From Chloranthus sessilifolius (lineage: Eukaryota > Streptophyta > Magnoliopsida > Chloranthales > Chloranthaceae): 64,000 nucleotides of DNA. Shown here piece by piece: positions 23,527-36,100 of this stretch. The stretch's first letter is position 1. Each line of letters begins with the position of its first letter. The position numbers and the translations under genes are program-made. Under the pieces are notes generated by a model. The model was not told where the DNA came from, did not search any database, and saw nothing but the letters and a program-made list of their open reading frames with translations. The stretch covers positions 82,058,097-82,122,096 of the forward strand of contig CM037590.1 in the NCBI GenBank assembly GCA_021018995.1, given 5' to 3'.

Positions 23527-25110
23527 CGCAAGGCTCCATAGTTTGTATCCAATCATATGAGGTATTGATCACCTTATCTGACTGGTCATGGGTGCCCCTG
23601 CTTGAAGCAGGGTTCGAGGTCTTTGGGTGAACCCATTGCTCCCGAAGTTTATTTAGCACGACTACCCGAGCGGAGTGACATAGATATCACAACACTTTTC
23701 AGGGTTTCGTGCCAATTTTCCAACGTGCCTTGGATCACCACGACCTAGAGCATCTATCCTCAAATATCACAAAATAGATTCGGCCAAAATCGGGTACCCC
23801 TCGAAGGGGGACGCTTAATCCTAGTCTCTGCCGATAATGATCTTACAACTCATTTAGCTATGCATAAGTATGCACCCATTAGGGGCGATAATCAATAAAG
23901 GCAATGGAAGTCTCAACCCAGATCCAGTTCAGGTATAATTTACGAGAACAAACGACCATCCTACGGATACCCAGACGTAAGGCGTACACTTTACAGGGAT
24001 ACCCAGACCATCCTTCTATATGCATGATTACACATAGTTTGATTGATGTGTAGTTTCATTTTGAGCAGGTTGGTCTCAACCAATAATTGATCTTTTTCAT
24101 AACGGAGTCACCCGAACCTCAAACCCCATAGGGTGCACACCCAGACAATGCAGATCAAGAGTTCACACCTCTGAAATAGCTCATGATGAATTTAAAATTT
24201 GACACTCACGTACATATGAATCCGCCAACTGAGCGCTTGTCGCAAAGATTTAGCGGTGGAGTCGACTCGATCGAAACATTAACTGTTTGATCGAGATTGA
24301 CACCGTTGCTCCTACTTTAAAGTAGGATCCCAAAATCCAAGGCGCACCTTTAGACTTAGGACATTGATATAGCACAACTGCATTACTGATAAAATATTGA
24401 TATTTTACCGCATTGGACCATGCGTGTGCATCCAATCGTTTGAGGCATAGACCGCCTGACTTAACTGGCCACAGGTGTCCCTGCTTGAAGCAGAGTTCGA
24501 GGTCTTTGGGTGAACCTAGTGATCCCGAAGTTTATTTAGCACGACTACCCAAGCAAAGTGAATGGAAGTCACAACATTTTTTGGAAGTGCGTGCTGTCTT
24601 TTCAAACCATATATCTTTCTAGGGAATTTTTTTAATTTTTTTTTTTTATCATTTTATGTGATTTTTAGATTTTTGTGTTATCATTTTATGTGATTTTTTG
24701 ATGATTTTTTTTTATTTTTTTTAAGTCATCATTTTATGTGATTTTATTACTTTATTACTTCTATTATTTTATGCGAACTATTTTTGGTATTTTCTTTATC
24801 TTTTTTATTGATTTTTAGATTTTTAAATTATCATTTTATGTGCTCATTTTACGAGATTTTTTTTGGGTTTTTTTTTTTTTAGAACTATTATTTTATGTGA
24901 ACTATTCTCTCATTTTTAGGTGAGTTATTCTATCATTTTATGTGAATTATTTTTGGCTTTTCTATGGGGATTTTTTCATTATTTTTTAGACTTTTTCATG
25001 TTTTTCTATGTAGGATCGGGACACCTATTGCTCTCGGTCCGCTTTATTCTTAGCACAGCTTCCCAGGTAAGTCGAATAAGGATCGACACACCGTTTGGGA
25101 GCACGTGCAT
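23527..25110. repeat. Degenerate direct repeats, about 195 bp
   Basis: Two clear copies start near 23527 and 24405 (shared words CCCTGCTTGAAGCAG, TTCGAGGTCTTTGGGTGAAC, CCCGAAGTTTATTTAGCACG), and a weaker third lies at 25011-25115. Between them is unique sequence with no gene that I recognise. It could be flanking host repeat or the 3' noncoding tail of T3. Confidence 0.6.
24630..25000. repeat. AT-rich short repeats (TCATTTTATGTGA)
   Basis: Seven or so copies of TATCATTTTATGTGATTTT-like words spaced 30-60 bp apart in T-rich sequence. Confidence 0.7.
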
Positions 25111-25196
25111 CAGTCGGGAGTGACAAACGAAGAGAGGGGGGGACAGGGATATGCATTTGACCCGTGCTGGGCCCAAGACCCGACCCGTGAGTGGCT

Positions 25197-25265
25197 GGCG
25201 CAACTATTAGTTGCGCTAAGCCAGAAGGAGGCTCAAAATGGCCTGGTGCAACTAATAGTGTCGCC
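25197..25265. promoter_or_regulatory. Two palindromes upstream of the PMD gene
   Basis: 25197-25217 has arms GGCGCAAC and GTTGCGCT around TATTA, extended by flanking TGGCT/AGCCA; 25245-25265 is a weaker copy. They are the same motif as in the T2 LTR and T3 leader and lie 0.2 kb before the likely first untranslated exon of the PMD gene. Confidence 0.75.
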
Positions 25266-25319
25266 AGGTATGCCTGGGTTTCGAATTTAAGCACCTGAGT
25301 TCGAGCAGCAGGGCACATT

Positions 25320-26938
25320 TTTGAAAAAAAAATTCTCTCCCTCTCTTCAAAACCGAAATCGGCCTCCCTTAGGGTTCCTTTACATCGCCTCTACGCATGC
25401 CCCATTGCCAGCGTTTACTTGCGCCAATTACTCGTCTACACCGCTCTAGATCAACGACCCTATCTTCTTCACAAGGTAACCATTAAAAACCCCTTTTTCT
25501 TGATTTTCCTTGCTTTATCTTGTACATATGATGATGATCTTGCATTCTTTGATGAATAATGGTTTATCTTTATTCTATGTATGTTCATTGATGATGTGTG
25601 GATGATTTCTTATGAACAATGCCCTATTTTTATTATTTTATGGATTTATTGGTGCCTAATATAGATATTTTTTTTGTTGTTTTTATTTGTGTGAATGGGA
25701 GGGATTTTATTTTTGTAGTTATTTATTTATTTTTATTTTTTTTGTTTCTATTTTGCATATAAAGCAATGGATTTTTGGTCGCTCTTTTTTTTTGAAAATT
25801 TAATTAAGAAAAATATTTTTGATTTCTATGGTTGATTAAGGAAAATATTTTTTTGTCTTTGTCTATATATATATTTTTTTTGAAAACCAACTAAGAAAAG
25901 GGGGTTTATTACTATTGTTTTTTTTTGTTTGTTGTTTTTTTTTGTTCTTTTTCTAAGGAATCGACTTTTATTTTATCATTTTCATTCAATTTTTTTGTGT
26001 AGGTTTCTTGATTTTTTATGGGTACAAGAGAAAAGTTTTTTTCTTTTTAGAGTGTTTTTTTTTTTTTTTAGGAGCATAGGATGAAGGATTTTTTTTTAGT
26101 TTTTCTAAACATAGAAAAGGACTCTTTTTTTTTTTTGGTTTTTGATGTTAGATAAGAATTCCTTTTTTTGGTTTTTGATATTTTAGGAACGTAACATGAT
26201 GGATCTTTTTGTTTTCAGTTTTTCTAAACAGAAGGACTTCTTTTTTTTTTTTTTGATTTTAGTAAAAAACGAGACTTCTTTTTTTTTTGGTTTTCATTTT
26301 TAGGAACATAAAATGATGGTTTTTTTTGTTTTTAGTTTTTCTAAATAGAAGGACTTCTTTTTTTTTTTGTTTTGATTTTAGTAAAAAATAAGACTTCTTC
26401 CTTTTTTTTGGTTTCTTTTTTTAGGAACATAAAATGATGGTTTTTTTTTGTTTTTAGTTTTTCTAAACAGAAGGACATCTTCTTTTGTTTTTGGTTTTGA
26501 TTTTAGTGAAAAATAAGACTTCTTTTTTTTTAGTTTTTGTTTTTAGGAACATAAAATGATGGTTTTTTTTTTTTTTTTTACTTTTTCTAAACAGAAGGAC
26601 TTCTTTTTTTTGGTTTTGATTTTAGTAAAAAATGAGACTTCTTTTTTTTTTTGGTTTTTGTTTTTAGGAACATAAAATGATTTTTTATTTTTTTTTTATT
26701 TTCTTTAGTTTTAAACATAGAAAGGGGAAGTTTGTTTTATTTTTATTTATTTTTGAAAAAAGGAAGGGACTCTTTTTTTTTCTTATTAAAAAGGGATTTT
26801 TTTTTTATGTATGTGTGTATCTTTGTTTCTGAAAATAATCGAAAAAGGGATGAGCATACTTACCTTCCCTTGGCCTATAGCAAAAATTGTTCTTTATCAT
26901 TGATCTGCTCTAATGTGTTTGTTTTCTATTGCCCCAAA
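25320..26938 (+). promoter_or_regulatory. Likely 5' untranslated exon and intron of the PMD gene
   Basis: After the palindromes comes a C/T-rich stretch with TCTCTCCCTCTC and a possible splice donor CACAAG|GTAACC at 25476. A very T-rich interval with tandem repeats follows, then a possible acceptor CTATAG near 26880 and the ATG at 26939. The T-richness and flanking splice-like sites fit a leader intron; no coding signal is seen. Confidence 0.45.
26070..26720. repeat. T-rich tandem repeat, unit about 120 bp
   Basis: Five to six copies marked by GGAACATAAAATGATGG at about 26186, 26303, 26424, 26547 and 26668 (spacing 117-123 bp), each also containing CTAAACAGAAGGACTTC and a GAGACTTCT/AAGACTTCT word within T runs. 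Confidence 0.85.
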
Positions 26939-28038
26939 ATGTCTGGCGACGAAGAATATGTGCCTGAGGCAGGCCAATAGGAGGGGCCTGAGGTAGTTTA
27001 TGGCCCACAGGGAGAGCAATTTTTTATGGTGGAACGAAAAGCGGGTCCTTGGCTGGAGATGCAGGGTGAGGCTGCCCGAGTCGACCTCCTTTACCAACAG
27101 TATATTCACATTTCAAATTTCGATATAGCGGGTAAGATAAAAGATAGGTTCAGTTCTTTCTTTCTTTGTTCAGCTTCTTTTTATTTCCATGATCTAATAA
27201 ATTTTCTTTTTGGACGCGGGATCTGCCCTCTATCGTATTACATGGGAGGTGGCTAGATTTTCATGATTTCTATCGCTATGTTTCCCCCATGGTGAAGTAC
27301 TTATGGCGCAGGTAGGCTTTGGGGAGTTTCTATCCTGCCCCCCATGAGAGTCGATGCAGTGTACCTGAAGGCACTGATAGAGCGGTTCCACCCTGAGACT
27401 ATGACCTTCTACATGCCATATGCCTAGATGACATTGACACCCGTAGATTGGGTGATGATTACGGGCATCAAGGTGGGGGGCATACTGATAGCCAGCCTTA
27501 CTGTGTCGAGCAAAGAAGACATCAACCGATTGATAGGGGCTTATCCCCCTCGCGGGCATTTGCATGGCACCGAGGTCAAGATGACCTGGTTATCTAGCCT
27601 CTTAGTGGCTAATGAGTTGGTGGATCTAGGCCAACTAGATAGGGAGCTTTACATTACACCCGAGCAGGCGATCATCCTGGCTCGCATCACCTTCCTGCTC
27701 CTTTTAGGCAAGACACTCTTTACCAAAGCGAGTGGGGGTCGAGTCAGCTTGGGGTTGCTGAGCGTTATGGACAATTGGCTCAACGTCCATAGGTACGACT
27801 AGGGTGGAGTCGGGTACGTGTGGTTGATGTACGGCATAGCTCGAGTGACCACCAGGGATGCCAAATCTATTGTCGGCTTTTGGGTGGCATTGGAGGTAAT
27901 CCCTAACTCGTTTGCTTTTGTCAGTTTTACTTGGATGATCTTTTTATGCTACTGACTTGTTCCTTATGCACTGCTCCTCTCAAGTATGGGGGTACCATCA
28001 CTTTCATCCTGGGCGGCCGCTTCTCCACTTGGAGGCAT
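26939..28038 (+). pseudogene. Plant mobile domain (PMD) gene, 5' part
   Basis: Encodes the N-terminal half of a MAIN/MAIL-like plant mobile domain (PF10536-type) protein. Exon 1 is 26939-27131 (MSGDEEYVPEAG start, donor G|GTAAG). Exon 2, from about 27230 to 27895, contains the diagnostic LIERFHPETMTFYMPY...MTLTPVDWVMITGI block and, further on, the WLMYGIARVTTRDAKSIVGFW block, with donor GTAATC. More coding-like sequence runs up to the A2 insertion (GGRFSTWRH). PMD proteins act in transcription and silencing control in plants and also occur in transposons. The reading frame is interrupted more than once, so this copy is most likely dead or decaying even without A2. It may be a host gene or antisense cargo of T3. 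Confidence 0.7.
28034..28038. repeat. A2 target site duplication, left
   Basis: GGCAT before the 5' LTR; TGCAT follows the 3' LTR at 41083-41087 (four of five bases agree). Joining of the flanks without A2 keeps the PMD-like reading continuous across this point. Confidence 0.7.
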
Positions 28039-28239
28039 TGTTAAGACCTGAAAAGTACCACTTTTCACCCCTTAACTTAACCTTTGATTAGACCCATAGC
28101 CACCTAATAAGTCCTTATTAAGTGTTTTATGTAGGTAGTACCCAGCAGTGAAATAAGGCCAGGAATCTTGCTAAAAAGCCTGTTTTTGCACCAGAAGTCC
28201 CTCAAAAGGATGAAGTCTGAATCCAGACCTAAAAATGAG

Positions 28240-28700
28240 CCTCACGCAGTCCAGCTAAGCTTTTCAAGACTCTACAATAACTTCTCGCATAGATGATTGA
28301 CTGAGGAGCTTCAGAAATATAAACTCGCACAGTTGTCGCGCAGTCACCGCGAGATGCAATTATCAGAAGAGAACTCCTCGCGCCATTCAAGAAGAAAGCG
28401 TCCTTATGAAGGCAAAGCCACCCTCACAAAGATCAGTTAAGACATGGAACCTCGCACAGTTTAGAACTCATCAAAGCCTCGCGAGGTAACTCGTGAATCC
28501 CAGTGAAGATAAGTGCTCGCGAAGTTCTCCCGCTATTCAAATCTATCCTCGCGACTGCTTAAGCTCCAACCCCGCGACATCTAAGGCTCTGATGTCCACT
28601 CAACCTCGCGACTGCCTGAAGAGCAAACCAAGCCAACCTCGCGAAGGCGGAAGCTTCAATTTCAAATCATCCTAGCGAAGAACAAAAGCTACCATGCGAC
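28240..28700. promoter_or_regulatory. A2 U3 array of CGCGAAG-like words
   Basis: Fifteen to twenty copies of words such as CCTCGCGAAG, CCTCGCGACT, TCGCGCAG and CCGCGAGA, ending about 220 bp before the TATA box. The 3' LTR copy (38875-39370) shows several C-to-T or G-to-A changes at the CG steps, as expected for methylated DNA. Confidence 0.65.
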
Positions 28701-28915
28701 AAGTCTGGGAAACAATAGCTACCTAGAGAAGCTCTAAACCTCAAACTTCCATCTCTTCAGCTGAGGACTTTCTGGGAATTTCCAACGATTAGGGCACATA
28801 CTCCCACGCTCAAATCTCTGTGCACGTGCCCCAAGGCATCGGAGGATCACTATTCACCCACATGGCATTGTTAAAATTAGGGTTTCCTAACCCTAATGCG
28901 CCGCCACACCACTGC

Positions 28916-28923
28916 TATAAATA
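28916..28923 (+). promoter_or_regulatory. A2 5' LTR TATA box
   Basis: TATAAATA in CACTGCTATAAATACCCACA; the 3' LTR has the same at 39574-39581. Confidence 0.7.
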
Positions 28924-30425
28924 CCCACACTTAGCCTAGGTTTAGGAGCTGAGACTTTCTTTTCTTTCTACATCTTGGAATAGCTAGGAACCCATCTCAT
29001 TTCTGGGAGACCTGATCTGAGATCGTTTAGTTTTTCTTTTTATAATTGTAAGTAGTTTTCTTTTTCTTTTTCCTTCTCTCCATAGTCCAGCACTTGCTTG
29101 CTATGTCTTTGTATGTATTTTGAACTAGATTAATGGAAGTTCTGTAATAGGATCTGTACTTTGTGGGATTTATGTTTGCGTGTGAGATGCTCTGTGCAAG
29201 GCTGCTGCTTTATGATCCGCCATTGCTTTGGCTGCATTTCAAGGCAATGGAGGACTGATTCTAAGGGCCACTCAGATCCAAGTGCCCTGTGTGTCTGGGC
29301 TATCATGGTCCTATACAGCCTTAGCCCCACCACAAGACCCACTAGATCTTAAATCCCCATGGGAGCTTGAGCTGGTAGCCTTGTGACCATGGTGGTAGCA
29401 GTGATATTCTTGTTTTGTCTTGGGCTCTGTGAGGAGGATAGCCTCTGGGATAGTCTGTGTCCATTTAAGTAGACAGATTAATGCCTTAGGGTGATTCCAG
29501 TCCACCGATCCAAGATGGATCTTTCTTCTTTACACCTGAGCTTGTAGAAGCCTGGTGGGAGATTGTACAGAGGTAGACTCCCCTATATTTGTATAGATCC
29601 GCCATCAGATATTGGATCTGATCTGGTTATAGAGATTGTAGGCTGCTGACTGGACCATTGTAGCCTCACTCAAGCAATGGACAGCTAGATCGAAGGTTGT
29701 ACTCAATCTCTTGCTGGTTCTATGTGCCTGGGCTATCATGGTCCTATACAGCCTTAGCCCAACATATAGAGCTTTAGAGGTTGAGGTTCCCTATCGATTC
29801 TTAAGTTGGTAGCCTGGATGAAATAGTGCCTGCAATGATTTACTGGTTATGTTTTGACCCATCCCTGAATAGTGGTTCCCCTATGGGATAATCTGTGACC
29901 ATTTGAGTGGACAGGTTATAGCCTTAAGGGTGGAATCATGGCAGAGTGATGGGTTGGATCCTACCTCCTCAGTGATAATAATGTAGCCACTGGACAGGAT
30001 TTCTATAACATCATATCTGAATCTGAGTTACAAAACTCCTCTGATCTGGACTCAATAACATACTTCTCACCCTTTTATATTTATTTTCCACACTCCATCC
30101 ATCCTCTCAACCCTTTCTGTAGTTTAGACATTAGAATACTTAGAATAAGTGCCCTTAAACTCCCCTCCTTTTAGGACTGCCAGATCTATAGTCAGATCTG
30201 GAGGGACTACAAGAGATGGCTCCTTTGGAGCTATAGATCACCTTTCCCTGTGGGACAAACTCTTACTTATCAAAACTTGCTACAATGGACCCTGTATCTT
30301 GCAGGGCTTGGATTTCTTAGTTGTGCTGATTCCATCCCCTGTTTTACTCTCTCTTTGATTTTTAAATGACTTTCATCACCAACCAATAAAGTAAGCACAC
30401 ACTCAGAAGTCCGCCAACAAGTTTT

Positions 30426-30443
30426 TGGCGCCGTTGCCTGGGA
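30426..30443 (+). promoter_or_regulatory. A2 primer binding site
   Basis: TGGCGCCGTTGCCTGGGA, matching the Athila tRNA-Asp-type site, six bases after the LTR. Confidence 0.85.
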
Positions 30444-30909
30444 AAGATGATCTATTAGTAGACCCTTAGTTTTTATATTCTTAGTATTCTTTGCACATGT
30501 GAATAATTGATACTGTTGACATAATTTTGAACCCTTCTTGCAGATCTAGACAGTAACAGTGAAGGACAATGAACTGCATTTGGAGCTTAGCTACCTCTAT
30601 TTGCAAACTCTCTGACTTTTAAAGTTCTGTCTATCTTTCTTAAAAAAATTTCTAGCAATATCTAGGATAGTTTTAAATGTATTCTTTGAATAGTTGTAAA
30701 CTAGTTTGATAAATTTGTTAGTTGTACAATTATTCTTTTGCAATGTGCCTGCAAGAAGCTTTCCTTGCTGTTGGTGTGCTTGTATGCTAGGGAGGAGATC
30801 CCTCAGCCCTGCTTTAGAGCCTCTTAACCCTGAGTTAGAAAGGGGAAGGAGACTTAGAAGAGACAGGCACACCACAGGAGAGCCCCCAAGTGAATCTGTG
30901 ACAGCAATT
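30444..30909 (+). other. A2 leader
   Basis: About 470 bp before the clear gag ATG at 30910. The frame is open from 30706 and its second half (LGRRSLSPALEPLNPELE) is similar to A1, so gag may start upstream of 30910. Confidence 0.5.
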
Positions 30910-32310
30910 ATGGGTGAAGAACAACCCAGAACCCTCAAGGAGTTGAATGCTTCGGATGACTATAACTCCCCTTTTAGCATTCAATTCCCTGATGTTCAGG
31001 GGAACTATGAAATAAAAACTTCAATCATCCAGATGCTGCCAACTTTCCATGGGCTTAGCAAAGAGGACCCTTACAAGCATATTGACCAATTCTTGGCCTT
31101 ATGCACCACTTTTAATATCACTAGTTTGGGACCTGAGGCTACTAGGCTCAGACTCTTTCCCTTCTCTCTGAAGGATAGGGCCAGTACCTGGCTGACCACT
31201 CTTCCCAATAATAGCATTGCTTCATGGAAAGACCTGCAGACCAAGTTCCTAACCAAGTTCTTCCCTGAGACCAAAACTAGCCAGTTGAGAAAAGAGATTC
31301 TTGTGTTTGCTCAATCCCCAACTGAGGATTTTAACCAGTCCTGGGATAGGTTTAAAGAGATGCTCAAACAATGCCCCCACCACAAGATCCCAGAGTGGCA
31401 GCTTGTACAGAGCTTCTATAATGGGATTGATGAGAAAAATAGAGATATGGTCGATGCCTCTTGTGGTGGATCCTACATGCACAAGACTGCTGAGGAGGCA
31501 TGGGAATTGTTTGAGGTGATTTGTGAGAATGCTTTTCAAAAGCCATCCCTGGTAAGAACTAGTCAGGAATCTGAGTCAAAGGTGGGGCCTGTTGCTGGAT
31601 CAAGAGGAAAAGTTTATGAGGTGTCTGGGAACAATGACCTGCAGCTGCAGATGGCAAACCTCTCTATGAAGTTTGACAAATTATTGACTGTGATGCAACC
31701 CAGAAGGGCTGCTCATGTGGCGGAGGCATGTCTGATATGCCAGTCCCCACAGCACACAGTGGAGGAATGTCCATTTGCAGGGCAATTTCCTGAATTGGTT
31801 TTGGAACATGCTACTGCTGCTCAATCTTATGGCCAGCAACAATCTGGGGGCTACAATAGGCAGCCATATGGATACTAGCACAAAAATGTTGGTTACCAAT
31901 GGAGAGACCACCCGAATCTGAGGTGGAGGCAAGACAACTACATGCAGCCCCAACAGATGTTGGCCTTACCACAAAGGCCACAGCAGCAGTTCAATCAAGG
32001 GAATGCCCCTAGGTCTACCTTCCAGCACCATCAGCAGCCCCATTAGCAGCAAAATCAGATGGTCTTACCCCCTTCTCAACCCAGAAATACTTCTTTTGAG
32101 AACCAGGTCTTGGCCTCACTGCAAAACTGGGTTCCTTGGCTCAGACTGTGAACTCTCATAGTCAGAGCATCAAGAAGATGGAAGAGCAGATTGGCCAACT
32201 AGCGCCAAAAGAAGAGGAAGGTTGCCCTGAACGGTGGTGAATCCCAAGGGCCAATTTTTGATTGGTGAAGGATCCTCAGACCCTGAAGGGGATCTTTCAT
32301 TGAATTGATG
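30910..32310 (+). pseudogene. A2 gag (fossil, largely open)
   Basis: Athila-type gag with an N-terminal block YNSPFSIQFPDVQGNYEIK, a capsid-like Retrotrans_gag core containing HIDQFLALC, RLRLFPFSLKDRASTWL, LKQCPHHKIPEWQLVQSFYNG and MVDASCGGSYMHKTAEEAWELF, a zinc-knuckle CLICQSPQHTVEEC (CX2CX4HX4C) at about 31733-31775, and a Gln/Pro-rich tail reaching about 32310. It would form the particle. It stands alone without pol, which is the basis for calling A2 non-autonomous. The tail beyond about 31880 is less well preserved. Confidence 0.82.
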
Positions 32311-33104
32311 GCAAGAACTGTGCACCCTTGTATGATATGTAATTTACAGTTTAGAGGAATTTGTAGTGATCTTGTTGGAATCTGTGTTTAGTGCTTTATG
32401 CCTACTTTTATTCCTGTCCCCTATTTGCTAATTTCAAGTGATTGATTGATGCTGGTATTATTTGAATGCCTTTCCTGATACATGAATTTAAGGCTTTGAG
32501 AGTTTGAGAATTTTTTAATGTTTTATAATGCTATTAGGTGTCCCTGGGAGTGAGCCTGTGAGAGAATCTACCCACAAAATTAGGGTCAAAAGGCTGCCTA
32601 GTGGGTGAGTGAATCCTAACTCTGTTAAGCCATCGCGGGGTTCTGAAAATCTGGTTTGGGTTCCTCTCGCGCAGTTCTTAAAGAAACACTTTGTTGTGTT
32701 GTCGCGAGTTTCAGATATAACTGGGTGGACTGCCTCATGTGATTCAAATGAACATCCAATCTCGTGACCCATTCATTCCCATCCATGAAAGATATTTTCA
32801 AAGCGCCCGAGCCTCGATATTTAAATCCCACCCCGCTGCTTTTTCTTTACTACTTTCTCTTTCCTCTCACGTGAAACCCTAGCTCCCTCCTCTCAATCTC
32901 TCTCCTCCGACTTCACTGTCTGATTCATTGCTCACTTTGAAATTTTGGATTTTTATTCTTAAAGCTTCCATCAGCAGTTGCCCCTGCTAGGAGCTCTTGC
33001 GATCTACCGTGCGTCATATTGAACAAAATCCTAACTTTTAGGGTTAGACTCAGCTCTTAATCTTTCCTTGCAAAATTTCAATTACACACTCACCAAGGAG
33101 AATC
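32311..33104 (+). other. A2 spacer between gag and second ORF
   Basis: About 0.8 kb without a gene or pol domain. T-rich at first, then a short set of CGCGAG/CGCGCAG words at 32630-32770 and a leader-like stretch (CCCACCCCGCTGC...CTCTTTCCTCTC) before the ATG at 33105. The layout resembles a small internal promoter, as the LTR has the same word array before its TATA box. Confidence 0.5.
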
Positions 33105-36100
33105 TTGATGGCTCCTAAAAGTGCACCTGTGAAGAGAGCCAAGGACCAAGCCACCGTGGAGCCTGTCCCTAAGAAAGCCAAGTCCTCTACGGCACAACAA
33201 AAAGGGAAGGAGGTGATTCCCGAAGTGGCTGTAAAAGCACCCGATTACTCTACTCCCTCTGAGCTCCTCATGTCCATTCCCTTAGAACCCGAAGCCATTT
33301 TTGATATATCGTTCTTTGAATCTGAGCCGTTGTCAGCTCCTGCCATTGAGTTCTTGCGCAAGGCTGGTTTGTTCCCCTTGATGCAAATGATTCCTACACT
33401 AGCCTATCCTAGGTTAGTGCAACTCTTTTACCAGCACCTTAGGGTCAGACCTGACACACATGGGCAGCCAGGCCTCCTTGTGTTAGTTGACAATTTTGAG
33501 ATGCTGCTTAACCCAGCGTTGATTGCTGAAGTCATGGGCATCCCTACCATTTTTTATCCCAACTGCGGTTATGGTGCCCCTGTGAGTGCCCCTCTCGATA
33601 CCATTACCCAGGCCATTACCAGAGGCTTGAAAGCCACAGGGGACTCCATCAGAAGAAGAGATTTGGATCCCAAGCTGTTGTTCATCGATCAGGTGCTAAG
33701 GAAGAATATCTACTGCTCCGGCCATCAGCAAGAAAGGAGGACACCAATTGCTGATGCTCTCTATTCCTTCTCTCTGGGCCACGGATTTAATGCTGCATGG
33801 TTGATTTTTGAGGCCATGAAAGATATGATGGTAAAGCTTGGGCTACAAAAGAAAGTCCACACTCTCCCCTACAAAAGACTCATCACCAAATTACTTTTGA
33901 AGGGAGGATACAAGATACCAGTGGGGGAGTTATCTGCTGACCTCACTCCCACCACTTTTGCCAAAAGACAAGGGGGATCAGCAGAAGTCTAATGGATCCC
34001 CAGAAGAAGAAGAAGAAGGCTGATGCTCAGAATGTTTCCGAGCAGGGAGAAGGAGCTGTTGTGGCAAAGGCCACCCCTGCCCCCAAAAAGAAGGCTAAGG
34101 CCCCTGCCCCAAAGAAGGTGGCGCAAGCTTCTGTCACCTCTGCTTCTGCAGCAATCCCTCCATCCACCACACTTGCCTCTCCACTAATTTCTTCACCTAT
34201 TCCATCTCTTCCTTTCCCTCTCTTATCTCCCTTTTCCATTCCACCCCCCACTGTGATTCATTCCTGGGTGGAAAGTGTTGAACCCCATGACAACACTCCC
34301 CCTTCACCCACCTTACCTCAACACACAGCCCCAGTACCTCTGACTTCCTCTGACCTCAACCCTGACAGCCCTCCCTTGATAACATACCTTAAAAAGAAAA
34401 CCTCTCACACAACCCCTGCCTTATCTTTACCCACTTCCACCTCCACTGTCATTCCCACAGACACACCCCATATTGACCAACCCCTAGTCCAAACCCTCCC
34501 AACTACATCTTCCCTCTATGATCTTGACTTTAACCTAGCCACCACTTCAAGGTATCAGGCCTTCATGACTACCTTGCTTGATACCTTGTCCACCCATGAC
34601 ATCCCTCTCCCAGATTCACCACTCCCTTCACCACATCACTCCCCAGCCCTTTCACCTTCTCCCCCTACCACATTCCATCATGCCCCCACTTCCCCTTTCC
34701 AACCTGTTCCCTCCTATCCTCATACTCCACCCCAACCAACCTCAGATACCCTTACCCATATCCTTTCCCTCATACATGACATCCAAACCCAACTCTCCAA
34801 CACCACACAGACCCAAGCCCAAATGCAAACGGACATCACCAACATACAATCCACCCTTCAAACATTGACAAACACACTCATCCCTGCACAACCTCCTATC
34901 ACCCCATTTACCCAACCCCCTCCCACCTCTGACTCCACAGTTCCACCAGACCTCACCCACATTGACTTACCTACACCCTTCACCCTCCAAGACACCATAC
35001 CCTACCACTCCTTCCCCTCTCTACTTACCCTACCCCCTCTAATATTACCTCCACCTCAATTTACCAACACTTCTATCCAAACTGACCACATTCCCTTCCC
35101 ATCCACCTTTCCCATTCAACCCCACTTATTTGCAACCCCACCCCTTCCATTTTGACCCTTCACCATTCCCTGCTTCCCTCACCCCGAACCATACTCATCC
35201 ACTGACCTTCCTTCATTTCACTTTCCACCCCTATCTTCCTTTCCACCTCTTCTCCCACCCCCTCCTCAATTCACTGACCATTCAACACAGACTACCCCAA
35301 CCACTTCCACCCCTTCTCTTGACTTCATCCTTACACCACCCACTCTGCCCCCCCAGGATCAATCCCCTTCTACTTCTTCCACTCCATTTCTACCCATCTT
35401 ACCCAGACACTCTTATTACACCCCTCCCTACTTCACCCTCCTCCATGCCATGAGGGCTAATGCCTATATCAAGAGGGATGTTCTCAATGGCATGGCCCAA
35501 CTCCGCCAAGCCATCGAATACCCCTTGCTACAGAAACTTAGTGACTTGAAGCTTGCTCACCGCGAGCAGCTGAGAGATATTTCCAAAGGGAGGGAGGCAA
35601 TTTTGGAGACACTAAATGTGAACAAGGCTGCGGCAACGTATTACAGAATGACTACTGAGATTGAAAAAGCTAATGCAGAAAGGGCGAAAAAGCACAGCCG
35701 GTTATTAGAAAAAAAATTGAATAATGCTCAAGAGATCAACCGACTCAGTAAGGAGCTTGCAGATACCAATCTCCTGTGGGCTAACAAGAAAATTGAGATC
35801 TTGGAACAGCGGGTTGCCTTTCTACTATCCCAACAATACAAGCCACCCCTCTCGCCACAGCTCCCCCTGAGGCCCCATCTTCTTCCACAGCCCCAACTCA
35901 GGTACCTCCTCCTGTTCCTCCTCAAATGCCTACTGCAATTCCTTCTGCAGTACCTACACAACCTGTTGCTCCTGCTCAAGTCCCTACTGCAGCTCCTGCT
36001 CCTGTCTCAGTGCCCCACCTGTTCCCTCTCCTGCTCCCAAAAGAAAATGCACTCCTTCCAAGAAAACTCCCACTTCCAAACGAGCCACTGCAGCTCAAAA

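Larger units (their letters stand above)
28039..30419 (+). repeat. A2 5' LTR
   Basis: 2,381 bp, TGTTAAGACCTG...CGCCAACA. U3 contains the CGCGAAG-like array (28240-28700) and TATA box TATAAATA at 28916-28923. The U5 end carries CTTATCAAAACTTGCTAC. It also contains two copies of a CTATCATGGTCCTATACAG block (about 29300 and 29737). Confidence 0.92.

Noticed and set aside
24250-24435. Small minus-strand ORFs in the 23.5-25.3 kb region
   Set aside because: Short, not shared between the repeat copies, and without recognisable motifs.
26732-26980. Phe-rich plus-strand ORF before the PMD start
   Set aside because: Its first part is translated T-rich repeat; only the end from 26939 looks like real coding sequence.
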